A stretch of DNA of 64,000 bases from Thelonectria olida. Lineage: Eukaryota; Ascomycota; Sordariomycetes; Hypocreales; Nectriaceae. Numbering within the stretch: position 1 is the first letter of the stretch; each line of letters starts with the position of its first letter. Location: positions 1,736,001-1,800,000 of the forward strand of contig JAGPYM010000003.1 in NCBI GenBank assembly GCA_020736575.1, written 5' to 3'. The notes under the pieces were generated by a model. That model saw only the letters and a list, made by a program, of their open reading frames with translations. It made no database searches and was not told where the DNA came from. Positions 12,270-22,984 of the stretch are shown here, one piece after another. The position numbers were made by a program, and so were the translations under genes.

Positions 12270-13575
12270 ATGGCCTCGACCGAAGAAGGGGAGGGTAGCG
12301 GCACCACCACCACAGCCCCAATCGCGGTGCATACCCTGGCCGACACAATGACAGCCCCGTCGTCGGCTCGTCCAAGCGTGATTGTGCTGGACAGCACCTA
12401 CCAGGAGGACGATGAGGCTGCGGGGGAGAAGCCGCTCAGCAACGAGCAAGACCTTTGGCTTAGCACTGTAGATGGCCGGTATTCGTCACCCCCGATCCCT
12501 GTTCGAGTTGGTCAGGTTCACAACCTGCAAACCTTCCATGTACGTACGCATCCAATACTATACGCACAATCTGTCTGACTGGTTCACCTGTTAGGTCCAC
12601 AAGGATATTCTCATCAAGGCTGCATGGTTCCGAAAAGCCCTCTGCGGGAGCTTTCGTGAGGCTGATGAGCAGGTCATCGACCTTCCAGAAGAGGACCCTG
12701 CCATATTCCATTTCCTTGTCGCATTCTTGTACGAGGACCGCTTCGATCCCATCAAACCTGCTGCCAGCGCCCTAGACCCCCCTCTTGACAAAGGTAAAGG
12801 TCTCGACATTGAGCCAGAACCTGCAGATAACTCAGACAGCTCATCAACATCGAGCTCATCTGGCTCCTCCAGCAACTCGGACACGTCAGGGAGAGCGTGG
12901 CAAAACCGCCGCCGTCGAGCTCGCGGAAATGCCGCCAACAACAGCGATCAAAATCAGGAGAAGCGGCCAGGCATCCACCGCCCCGGCTGCGGCTGTCCCA
13001 CTTGCACGATGAGGGCCGACGCCACGAGGTGCTGGCACTGCGGCGCGAGACGTCTCCGTCCGCAGCAAACCCCCGCCGTGCCTCTTCCGCCCGGTGTGAG
13101 AGTCATGCCTCCGCGACCCAACATCGTCAACGTCACTCCGGCCACGGGCGCCGCGCCTCCAAACGACGCCGTGCGCATCGACGGCGAGGACATGCGGACC
13201 TGGCTCATGGCCTACGAGCTCAATCTTGACGTGTACATCTGCGCCAACCGCTACCTCATGGAAGGCTTTCGCAAATCCGTCATGCGCTCGTGCATCGATA
13301 TGCTTGAAACGGCGGGCACCGACGCCGCGCACCCACAGGTCCTGCGCCTGTGTCGAAAGCTCTATTCCGGCGTGCCCGAGGACGATGCTCTGTTGAAGAT
13401 GGTGCTTGCCCGGGTTGGCTTCTTGCAGCCCACGCTGTGGAAGCGGAATCCTGAGGAGACGAGCGAGTTCTTGGTGGAGAACCCGGAGCTGGCGGCTGCG
13501 ATACTCAGGGAAACGGTCATGAGGCATGAGGCCAATCCAGGGGTACCGTATCTGCCCTCGATGGAGCCGAATTAA
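12270..13575 (+). CDS. BTB/POZ-domain protein with a cysteine-cluster insert
   Basis: Two exons, 12270-12539 and 12595-13575 (416 aa). The donor GTACGT and acceptor TTAG join CAT to GTC, giving FHVHKDILIKAAWFRKAL, the canonical first half of a BTB domain (about residues 80-140; also GSFREADEQVIDLPEEDPAI and FHFLVAFLYEDRF). The late helices normally adjacent (WLMAYELNLDVYICANRYLM) resume only at about residue 290. Between them lie about 150 residues: a Ser/Asp-rich stretch, a basic patch (NRRRRARGN), and the cysteine set C222, C224, C227, C236, C239, whose last four form CX2CX8CX2C. Fungal BTB proteins can be Cul3 adaptors or transcription partners; the target here is unknown. The BTB call is firm. 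The zinc-binding role of the insert is inference. Confidence 0.85.
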
Positions 13576-13858
13576 ACGGGGAGAGATTTGTGGGCTAGAT
13601 ATCTTAATGGCTAGGTATAGGTGAGCAAATAACTGTATATGTGAGGTCGTACGGTGCGTGGGAACTAGTTTTGGATCTGGATGGCTGGACGTGGTGCATC
13701 TAATTGAGACGGGGGATCGAATTCTGCCATGGGAACAAGGTGACATTCTGCACATGGGGGGTTAGGGAATATCTGCTACCTATCTATACAGGCCATATTT
13801 CGTTACATCATTTTCCTTAGGAACAAATTGCCATCAAAAGGCCAGCATTGGGCTTCGA

Positions 13859-15262
13859 CTAATCCAGAACATCATCGCGCAAGTTGAACAGATTCTGCAA
13901 AACCTCTTCCGACCTGGCCCTCAGCGCCGAGTGGTACATGACGTTCGTCTCGAACGTCTTGGTGCCCTTGACGAGCTTTGCCGTGTCCTTCGCAAACTCG
14001 TAGTCGACGTACATGTCATCCACGTACGAAGCCGCGTAGACAGGGACGGTGTTTTTCGCCAGCGCCTCCTGGTCGTACAAGGCGGGCCAGTCGTCGCGTT
14101 TCGCCAACTCCTCGCTCACTGCGCGCAGGGCCACAAGCTCCGGGTATGTTTCAAAGTGAAGCGGGAAGACCATCTCTCCAGAGAAGTTCAAAGGTCCATC
14201 AGACGGGGAAACAGAGAAATCTGGTTTGAGCCACGCAAAGGAGTCCGAGGCCTGGCCGACGCGGTAGGCAGCCCAGTTGGAGGCCGTTCCGGGGCCGTCG
14301 CAGTATATGGCCTCGTGGATGATGGCGTAGATGATATTGGTATCGAATGGAGTGAAGCCCTCGAGGATCGCCAGTGAAGCTCGGGTAAGGAAGCCGAACT
14401 GGTCAAGTGACGTCTTGAGATGCAAAAGAGCTGAATGAACAGTGTCAAAGCCTCCGTGACCACCGAAGGCAATGCCAATGGTTAATAGACGTGGCACAGT
14501 CAATTTTCCGCCAGAAGGCATGCTTATGCTACCCCCCTTGCTTTCGATGTGAGATGCAACATCTCGGACTGTCTGAACATCCTCGGGGAACTTGGTATAG
14601 TAGGCCTTATTGCGGTCCAAGGTGCGACGGAAGGTGGCCTCGTACACTTGCTCAGTGGTCTTTCCGATGGGGGCCAGACCTCCTGTCATGAAGACTTCGC
14701 GCAAGCCCTCCGGGTGCATGGAAAGGTACGAGAGACTAACGAAGCCGCCGTATGACTGTCCGAACAGTGACCAGCGGGCTTTGTCCTCATTCTGATCAGC
14801 TGCCAGGCATTTGCGGACAGCCTCGCAGTCTCGAACAGTGTTGTCTTGTCGCATAAGGCTCAAATACTTGGCCTTGCCCTCTACACCACCGGGCATCAGG
14901 TCGAGCATCTCGGCGCTGACAGGGGTGCTCAGGCCGACGCCTCGGTGATCGAGCAGAAGCAGCTGATAGCCCCGACTCAAGGCCAAGGCCGTGAGCGGGT
15001 GGTCCTGAGGCTCCCGGTTGCCAAAGCCGGGTCCGCCCTCGAGGTAGACGAGATATGGCTTCGGCGGAGGGGCTTCATCGCGGAAGATTGGAACTTCGTG
15101 CTTTGTGACGCTGCGGGCAAAGAGGGTGATGTTGCCAATATCGCTGGCATAGTCGAGCGGCACTTGGAAGAAGAGCTCTGTGACGAGTAGTTTTCCGGGG
15201 ACGACGTGGGACTTGCTGCTGAGGAGCTTCGCTGCAGAGATGGACAGACGTGCCAGGCCCAT
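13859..15262 (-). CDS. alpha/beta hydrolase, prolyl iminopeptidase-like (peptidase S33)
   Basis: A single exon of 467 aa, convergent with the BTB gene (283 bp between the stops). It shows the S33 signature: an oxyanion-loop motif (LEGGPGFGNREP), a strand-turn LLLDHRGVGLSTP, and the nucleophile elbow FGQSYGGFVSL with the catalytic serine. A C-terminal His in MYHSALRAR fits the catalytic triad. Prolyl iminopeptidases release N-terminal proline from peptides; fungal members are usually cytosolic. I see no clear signal peptide, though the first 15 residues (MGLARLSISAAKLLS) are amphipathic and could be a weak mitochondrial presequence. Length fits the fungal family. Substrate specificity cannot be read from sequence, and a related alpha/beta hydrolase function is possible. 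Confidence 0.88.
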   Translation of the reverse strand: MGLARLSISAAKLLSSKSHVVPGKLLVTELFFQVPLDYASDIGNITLFARSVTKHEVPIFRDEAPPPKPYLVYLEGGPGFGNREPQDHPLTALALSRGYQLLLLDHRGVGLSTPVSAEMLDLMPGGVEGKAKYLSLMRQDNTVRDCEAVRKCLAADQNEDKARWSLFGQSYGGFVSLSYLSMHPEGLREVFMTGGLAPIGKTTEQVYEATFRRTLDRNKAYYTKFPEDVQTVRDVASHIESKGGSISMPSGGKLTVPRLLTIGIAFGGHGGFDTVHSALLHLKTSLDQFGFLTRASLAILEGFTPFDTNIIYAIIHEAIYCDGPGTASNWAAYRVGQASDSFAWLKPDFSVSPSDGPLNFSGEMVFPLHFETYPELVALRAVSEELAKRDDWPALYDQEALAKNTVPVYAASYVDDMYVDYEFAKDTAKLVKGTKTFETNVMYHSALRARSEEVLQNLFNLRDDVLD

Positions 15263-16319
15263 GATGATGAACCGAGGTGAATAGGCGCGGGTGAAGCTTG
15301 ATATGTATTTGGTGTTGAGGGGGCGGGGCTAACACGGCGATGGGATGTCGATGACTAGCGGTGGCTCTAATTAGTCGCGCTTTTTCTGGTTTGCTTTACC
15401 TACGACGTGGTATTCGTACGAAGCAGGTGGTTGCAGTGGTTGGAATAGCTGCTGCTGCTGCGGACAATCGTCAAGGTGAGTGATGTCTGCGGGCGTTGTC
15501 TGCGGGTCTGGAGGACGGACATGGCGGTGGAGGACGGAGAGCTGCATGGTGCGTTTAGGAAGGAGGGTATCCGCATGCTGGATACCTAGAGAATGGCATA
15601 TAATTTATCTCGACTTACTTATGCATCTCATCTAAAACCTAGTTGCCTTACTTAAGTACCTGGCATACCCAGATGATACAATATTTACCAATGCGACACT
15701 CACCTCACCCAGTGTTAGTGAAAATAGCTAGCCAAGCAGGCCGTGTAAGTGGGTATAGGGTAATCTCGTTGACGATGGATCCGCCAGCGATGCCTCGGCA
15801 TGTTTCGCGTATATTTGATGCCGTGGTGGCTTGCGAGCTCCGAGACACGGAGAGCCAAAAGCGATGGATCTGCATTTGGATTATGTAGGTACTCGTACAT
15901 ACGCGGCTTGTTCCTGTCATGATGCGTGCATGCCATCCATTGCGGTGAAGAAGACCCGGCATGCATCGGATGTGCGTACAGAAGGATCTCCCATTGTCTC
16001 ATTCAATTGACCCGGCTCCATTGAACCCCTAATTAGTGATGGCTTTCAAGGCTTTCCACTGAAAAGAATAAACAAGTCGAGGTCTGGCGAGTTCCACAAG
16101 ATATCCCCGCAGCAACCGAGATCAGACCAATCAGGCTCCGACCTGCTAACCACCTTTCTTCCCTCTCCACAATTCCAATTCGTGACTACTTCTCAGCAAA
16201 AGTCTTCTCTTCCACCTCCGTCCTTCCCTCCCCTTCTCTTCCCTCCTCATCGCTGGCAGCCGTCAAATGGGCTCAAGCACAGTAATAAAGGGAAAAGAGA
16301 TTCAAAGGTGCAAAGGGGC
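15263..16319. other. intergenic spacer between divergent genes
   Basis: About 1 kb separating the S33 hydrolase start (minus) from the Cys-Pro-motif gene start (plus), so it probably holds both promoters. Pyrimidine-rich sequence at 16190-16260 (TCTTCTCTTCC..., CCCTCCTCATC...) looks like the leader of the plus-strand gene. No coding signal was seen. Confidence 0.55.
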
Positions 16320-18246
16320 ATGGCCCATCTCCACCTCGCGCACTCGCTGGCGGATGCTTTCAACGCTCTCGCCGATGAGGTCCAGACCTTGACGGATCGA
16401 AAGACGGTCCTGGAGCACAAGCTGCGTTTTGCGCATGAGCAGGTAAGCGACTGACATGTTGGATTTCAAAGCAAAACCACCACCACCACCACCCTCCCAT
16501 TATCCACACCTGAGCCCATACTACCCACGCACAATCCCTTCCTCTTCCGAAAAGACCCCCAACCAACCCCTACCAAGGCAGCCGGCCTTGCCTCTTCACA
16601 TCCGATCCAGCTCGGCGGTACCGGAGCTCTCGGGGTGGATGCGCAAGTCTTGGGGTTGAGGGTCGCGTCAGCATGATGAGTTATCATTAGCTCTAGATCA
16701 AGAGCATGCGGCCATCGTGGCACAATTGCGGAGATTGACAACTTAACCACCTCTGATATCTGACAACCCTCCTTCCTCTTTATCTTATCAATCGCACATA
16801 CTCTCCTCCCCCGTCTCCCCATCTTGTTTGTTCCATCACCTCGATCCAACACATCTACATCCCGACCTAGGCATGCCCTCAATGCTGACACAACGGGACA
16901 AACAGTTCCAATATCTTGCCGACAAGTATGCACCGGCCGCTCCTGAGATAGCCGACACGCTGGCTAAGCTCCAGCCTCCTCCGTACACACTCGTGGATAA
17001 TTCACTTTCTGTTCCTCTACCTAGGTCTTACGACCAAAACTCCCAACATCAGATTGCGCTCGTCATCCGTGACGGTCGCCGAGTAGCCAACCAGCTAGCC
17101 TCGCTCGGCGAAGCGAGCAAGACCACTGGTTCTAGCAGAGATACGTCGTCGCGAGCCAGGTCCGAAGCTCAAACGTCCATGTCGACGGCTTTAGAACAAG
17201 ACTTTACAGTCGAAGGAAAAAAGGGCAACCTACAATGTCCCTTCTCCCAACCTGACAGTGTTGCTGGTTCCGGGAATCACCAAAATGATGTACCCGACAC
17301 CACCCCGCATCAGTCGATGGATCCCATCTGTGCGGCAATGTATGAAGAATCCACGTCCCAACTCGCTCGAACCAATGGCTCGTCGACGGGCAAGTGCCCC
17401 ATTCGCTATATGGACAAGCACTCGCCCGCCGAAATCGCACACTATGTTGAGACACACAAGCATGAACTGCCTCGCAGCCATGAAATATGCTTGCGACGAT
17501 ACCAGCGTGATGAGGATCAGGTCAAGAAACTAGACTCTAAATATGGCGACCTCGTGAGCATGATCGAAGGCCTCGGTCAACTGCACCAACCCATGTTACC
17601 AGAATCCGACGAAGACGGCCATCCTCGACCGAATGATGTGGCGCAGCCGCCGAATGAGCGGGTTGAGAGCTGGGCGCAAGATGTTCGCGCGAACTCGAAT
17701 CCAAACGACGCCCAAGATGAGGTTGATCACGATAACGAACGTCAAAGTCACTTTGACCGTCCGCTCAAGGAGGTACGAGTAGGAGAATCACCAAGCCGCC
17801 CTTGGGGAATCCACGTGCCACAATACGAACCATCGGGAGTCGACGCGGACCAGCTCGTCTCACCACCGCCAGCTCCGGTGCGCATGCCGAGTCCAGCACA
17901 GAGTGTTCGGAGTGCCCAAACACCCACCAAGAAGCCACCTGGCAAATGCCCCTTTGACCACACGAAATTCGCTGCTATGGGTGGTATGCCGCCAATGCCC
18001 CCGAAACATTATGCTCAACCTCCTCCCGTTCCACACCACGCTCCCGAAGTCCCGCCTGTCATGCCGGCCAAACAGGAGGCTCCTCCTCAACAAACGTCCT
18101 TTCCTCCGCAACCAGCCTTCATCAACCCTGATATGGCCAAGGGCTCAAGCAACGTGCCTCAGATGGTCTTCACGGGCCCCGTGTTCATTGGATACCCGAT
18201 GGAACAGGCCATTCAGTTTATGAACCAGTACCGAGGGAATCAGTGA
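16320..18246 (+). CDS. unassigned fungal protein with coiled-coil start and three Cys-Pro motifs
   Basis: Two exons, 16320-16442 and 16906-18246 (487 aa). The intron is long for this locus (463 nt) with a GTAAGC donor and a GCTGAC branch, joining HEQ to FQYLADKY. An in-frame ATG further upstream (16182) exists, but the MAHLHLAHSLADAFNAL start is preferred because the coiled coil begins there. Visible parts: an N-terminal heptad-like helix (about 1-70); a GKCPI...HSPAEIAHYVETHKHELPRSHE block (from about 204) that looks conserved; a disordered, acidic then Pro/Gln-rich C-terminal half. Cys-Pro occurs three times in similar settings (LQCPF at C152, GKCPI at C205, GKCPF at C389). I do not recognise the family. 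Two or more exons of open frame with good splice sites make it a real gene. Confidence 0.75.
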
Positions 18247-18798
18247 GCAGGACATGTTTGATATTTTTTTTTTTCTTTGGTTTGGTTTGGTTGTGTCTTT
18301 GTCGTATTTGGGACTCTTTGGCGAGAATGCATTAGCGATGGCGTTTGGGCGGATAATACATCCGAGAGGGAATCTCAGGAACGAGGCGTTGCGACTTGAT
18401 TGTTGATTTCATTGGACCGTTGTCCATTTTTTACAAGAGACGCGACCAGTAACCGCGGCCACCATGACAGACTTGATATCCAAATTGAATCACAAACCAA
18501 TAATCATTTTAATGATAGTTAATGTCTGCTGTCACACACCACTTCTACCGACCTACACTTACATACTTTGAGCTCCTGTTCCGTGATAAGCATAACCAGA
18601 ATTGCGACCATGTCCTAGAAACGCCCCCCGTCTAGACCACACAGCCTCCCTATTGTGTCTCGCACATGAAAAAAAAAAAAAAAAAAAAAAAAAAAGGGGG
18701 AAAGAAAGAATAAAATCCTAAATAATGTCATTAGTCTTCCTTGACTGTTGTGTTGTATTGTATACATGGTGTCTCTTGAAGTCGTGAGCATCTCTTCC
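18247..18798. other. intergenic spacer between convergent genes
   Basis: 3' flanks of the Cys-Pro-motif gene and of Tvp38. It contains T-rich sequence just past the plus-strand stop and a run of 27 A at 18669-18695. No coding signal was seen. Confidence 0.6.
18669..18695. repeat. A27 homopolymer followed by G run
   Basis: Twenty-seven consecutive A followed by five G, between two convergent 3' ends. No target-site duplication or retroposon body is visible next to it, so it is read as a mononucleotide microsatellite. Confidence 0.8.
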
Positions 18799-19972
18799 CT
18801 AGTCTTGGTTCGTCTTCTTCCGTGTCTCCTCATCTTCATCGTCATCGTCGTGATAGGCGCCTCCTTCTCTCTCCCACAATGAGATGTCATCGTCAGACAT
18901 GAGAACAGCAGCGTCTTCGGGATCTATGAGGGTCGAGGACTCGGCGTCTTCATATCCGACTTGGCCTTCTTCGGCAACGACACCGATATCCTCGCGGGCG
19001 AGCTCAGCAGCGCGGGCCATGGTTCGGCGGTAGATGATATAACCAACGCCGACGCCAACGGCACCGCCAAGGGCCATGCTCAGGTAGTTGACGGCCTTGG
19101 CGCCGGCGGACATCTTGTCGCCGTTCTCGGCCAGCAGTGCAAGACGGCTACCAATGAAGACATGGACGAGCAGCTTCGGGCTGTGGTGGTGTGTTAGCAG
19201 GAACCCTTGGAAGTGGGAAGATGATGGTTGAAGACTGTGCGACATACCTGGACAAGAAAGTCGAGAGGAAGAAAGCGAGGGGGGTTATGCTAGGGATGGT
19301 CGCGAGGAAGCCATTGCTCAAGCTAAACGGCAGAGGACAAAAGCGAATGGCCGTCAGATACCAAATGCCCTCTTGGCGCAGCACCTGCCCGAGCGCAACA
19401 AAGCGATGGTCCTTGCCGACCATGCGATCAACGTAGCCGCTCAAAACGGTTCTGCTGGCAATGAAGGCGCCGAGAGCACCGAGCGTGCAGCCTGCCGAGA
19501 CGACGGGCCAACCCCAGGGAAACCCGTAGACGAAGCCCGAAATGGTGGCCGCGGTCGAGTATCCGACAATTGGAGGAAACGAGGTGGTGAAGATCATGAG
19601 GAAGATGAGGATCCAGCCGCCGGGCAGCTCCCTCCACTTTTTGGCGACGGGACCGAGCCAGGTGAAGATGGCATGCGAGTAGACGATGAACAGGATGCCA
19701 AAGACACCCATGGCGACGACGCCGACAGCGGCGAGCAGGCGCTGCAGGGGGCTCAGGCGCAGGTACATCTTGAGAACCTGGACGCCGAGCAGCTGGACCT
19801 GCGCGACGATGCGCCGCGCGAACGAGTCGGAGCCATAACTTGGCCGAGGGTTCGACAGGCGTCGACGGGCACCGGAGGTAGCTGACCACGGCGGGAGGGA
19901 GGGAGAGGTGGGAGAGCCCCTCGAGGGTGAGATGGCGAGGGCTTGGGCGGTAGAATGGTAGTCGGCAGGCAT
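18799..19972 (-). CDS. TVP38: Tvp38/TMEM64-family Golgi membrane protein (SNARE-associated/DedA-like)
   Basis: Exons 19248-19972 and 18799-19180 (1107 nt, 368 aa); donor GTATGT and acceptor CACAG restore the frame at a split Ser codon. After about 75 cytosolic residues rich in Ser/Pro/Arg come several hydrophobic helices: LLAAVGVVAMGVFGILFIVY, WILIFLMIFTTSFPP, a glycine-rich re-entrant segment (GYSTAATISGFVYGFPWG), and further helices through AIRFCPLPFSLSNGFLA. The second exon adds one more TM helix (YLSMALGGAVGVGVGYIIY) and a very acidic tail. The central block matches the VTT/SNARE-associated domain of Tvp38, a late-Golgi protein; relatives include TMEM64 and lipid scramblase-like VTT proteins. 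Exact role in fungi is not settled. Confidence 0.88.
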
Positions 19973-20699
19973 CTTGGGGAAGTTTTCCGGCGGGTTCTGG
20001 ATTTTTCTTCTTCTTCTGGATGTCCGTCCTTTAACGAGGAAAAAGAACGGGACGACGGGAAGTCTAAGGATCGATGGTGATTGCTGCGCAACTGGGGTGT
20101 GCGGCGTGGTGCAGAGAGGTGAGGTGTTCGGACTACACAGCCATGCTCATGCTGATGGTATCGGAACGCGCGGAGCTTGGTTGCGAGAAGCGGAGGAGAT
20201 GGGACGACGGGATAAGGTTTTGGATATTAGCCTCGAGTGAGGGAGGATTGAAGCGTTGACGAGGAGGACGGGGAGTTCTAAAGGAGAGGCCTAGAAGGAC
20301 TTTGATTAATCTGGGTCAAGAATTAAATAGGGAGAAAGAAAGTTTAATATGTCCGTTGCTGAAGAGTTGAGAGTGAGAGCGGGTGAGAGTGAGACATGGA
20401 GGAGGCACTTGTGGTGGATTGGATGCAATTGATAGGTCGCCTGCATGACGTCGGGTTTCCGATTTGCAATTAGCGCGAGGCGCCTGTGACAGGGTACCTG
20501 TAAAATAGGGTCTCGGTCCACTACAAGGACACCTACTGTCGGGTACTTCGTAAGGATAGGCAGCTTTCGCATACCTAGGTAGGTAGGTAGTTCGTCCACA
20601 TGCACCATCTATCACCTTGCAATGTTACAATCGTCCATCTATAAAATTTGGAATTTTTTAATTCTCTTTACCATTTTACTTCTTTCTATTCTAGCGTCG
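19973..20699. other. intergenic spacer with GGTA-type motif
   Basis: Upstream of Tvp38 and downstream of the SMR-domain gene (both minus). Holds a CCTAGGTAGGTAGGTAG stretch at about 20573-20590 and AT-rich sequence before 20700. No coding signal was seen. Confidence 0.55.
20573..20590. repeat. CCTAGGTA/GGTA short repeat
   Basis: TACCTAGG followed by three more AGGT units. Similar TACCTAGGTA-type words appear in other spacers of this window (58553-58568; a related inverted repeat at 27211-27229). Confidence 0.6.
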
Positions 20700-22984
20700 T
20701 CATCGCCGCCCGCTGGGGCCCTTGGGCGGATCTCGCACGAGCAGCCGAACTTTGCCGTCGCCGATTTCGACGCCCTGGCTCAGAATATCTACCTCCTCTT
20801 TATCATCGTCCGTCGAATCGCGCGCGAGCGACTTGTCCCAGCTGCCGGGGTCGATTCCTAGAATACCGCCCATGCTATTGCGATCTCCAGGGACAGAGAA
20901 CTCACGGTACGCATATCGCCACTCGTTGAGGAAGTTTCGAACCGCCCTGCCAACCTTGTCTTTGCCGTTCTTGCTGTGGTGCCCTGATCCAGTGATGGCA
21001 TACATGGGCCGAAGTTCCTTACCGTTTTCGATAAGTATCTTCTCCAGGTACTCAACCGCTTCCTCAGGGTGTAGTCCGTGCAAGTCGACGTAGAGCTCCA
21101 TGTTGTTCGAGTTTCCCTTGTTGCGCTCATCGTACAGCTCTCGCGCCGCCTCTCGGTGAGCCTTGCGCATTAAGTCGTTTTCGCTCTGTCCTCGCAGACT
21201 GAGCGCCTTGGCTGCTCTGGCATCATTGCGGTTCCAAGCTTGCGCAGCGCTAGAAACACAAGTTAGACTCACGTACGAACAGCTTTCATGTCCAAAAAAC
21301 AAACCTTTGTAGAAACTTGTTGCGAAGGCCGCCGTGCTTGATAGCCTCTTGGCGCGCCTTCAGGTATGCTTTGTTGGCCCGCTCTCCCGTTTCTAGCCAG
21401 GGAATATGCTTCGGGCTGGGGATTGCTTGAGCTGCAGCACTATTCTCTCCGTTCCTCTGAACCGTCGAGACACCATTTCGTCCCGCCTTCTTAGATTCGG
21501 GACGAGGGGAGCTAGGGGTAGGGGAAGGAGATAACCTGACAATGTCGGCTAGCGAGCTTGGGGCGAAATTCTCCTTGTGCCCATGTCCGCGCTTGCCATG
21601 ATGTTTCTTGCCTGCCTTGACGGATGCGGAGCCCAGTGAGGGGAACGCATCGTTATCATCAAACGCAGGGGCAATGTTGTTAACATCCTTGGCTTGATGC
21701 CGACTTCCAGGTCGCGATCGGTTCCTAGGACTTTCGGTTCCATGGAAGTGCTTCAAGCCAGGAGGGGGAGTGACGCCAACAGATGGCAAGTTGCCGGCTC
21801 CAAGGAAGCCACTTAGTGAGTCCAACGATGGGAACGAGTTTAAATCCTGCAGTTGAAGGCTGCCTTGTCCCTTGGACGGCGGCGTGCTTGTTCCGTCCAG
21901 GGCGAGCTTGTTCATGAGCTTCGCGGGGTCGTGCGAGAAAATGCACGTTTCGCCGGCCAGACAATTGCCCATGACCCAGTACCTGAAAGGGGAAACCCCG
22001 ATTAGTACTTACTTCCGAATTCTCTACGAGACAATGTCGATCGACTTACTTGCACAGATGATTACTGAGGTCATGACTGAAGCGACAGTCTGCGCGAAGG
22101 CATTGCCCTGTAGACATGTAGAACTTGCAGATGACCCCAGACTTTTGCTGGCCGAGGGGCGTGGATGGCCGACCACCATCGGTGGATACAGACTTTCCGA
22201 TAAGCACATTCTTGGGCTCTTCTGCTGGTGTAAGAGACACTCCACCATCCTGATTCTGATTGTCCATGAGGGACACAATGGTTGCGCTTAGGTCATAGCC
22301 GTGAAGCGCCAAAGCAGCTTCGATTTCCTCGTCGGTCCTGGTTTGGCCCAGAATGGACCGCAGCATGTCATACGGCGACATGTCCGACGATTGGCCTGAC
22401 ATGGAAGAGAACTCTGGAGCGGCAGCATTCAAGTTGCTGGAGGTTCCCACAGACGAGGTGACGCTGGCGGCATCATCGCTTACAAGCCATTCGACATTCT
22501 CTGTTTGGTACTCGCCTAGGATCTCCGTGGCAGGGGTCGGATCCGTCGCAAACTCGTATGCGTTTAGGTTGGGACTATGGGGGATCACAGGGGTCGCAAG
22601 AGCAAGTCGCGGAGAAGCTCGGGGGGATGAGAAGGGCGAAGCTGTCGAGGACATGGTCCGGCCGAAAGTAGAAGGGACGAAGCCAGGAGGAGCTAAGGGG
22701 CTGACGGCGAGTCGGGGAGAGCTGGAGATGGGAGTTGGCGAGCGCCATCCAGCGGGAGATGGACGTCGAAGGATGGTTTGACGTATTGGAGGAGGCGACG
22801 TGGAAGTGCCGCCGCCGTCGCGAAAGCGCCATAAAGCATCTAGGATGGCGTTGTCGAGCGAGGCGCCAGTCAGGTGTGTCTCCTTGCGAAAGAGCTCCTC
22901 CAGCCTGTCCGTCTTGTCTTCGTCCTCGAGCGAGGCATCCCGGAGGATGGGCAAGGCCATCTCGTAGTGCTCGTCGGAGACCAT
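20700..22984 (-). CDS. CUE-like, tandem CCCH zinc finger and SMR-domain RNA-binding protein
   Basis: Exons 22050-22984, 21305-21982 and 20700-21249 (720 aa). Domain order: a helical N-terminus; a CUE-like helix pair (TDEEIEAALALHGYDLSATI, about residues 225-265); two CCCH fingers (C-X8-C-X4-C-X3-H from ICKFYMSTGQC, then C-X7-C-X5-C-X3-H from LCKYWVMGNC), the second interrupted by intron 1; a Ser/Pro-rich linker; a DUF1771-type helix (RAAKALSLRGQSENDLMRKA); and an SMR domain with YVDLHGLHPEEA and the TGSGHHS loop. SMR domains with DLHG and TGxGxHS motifs are associated with RNA cleavage in ribosome-associated mRNA surveillance (Cue2/N4BP2 family). The CCCH fingers suggest RNA contact. A role in mRNA quality control is inferred. 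Confidence 0.85.
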
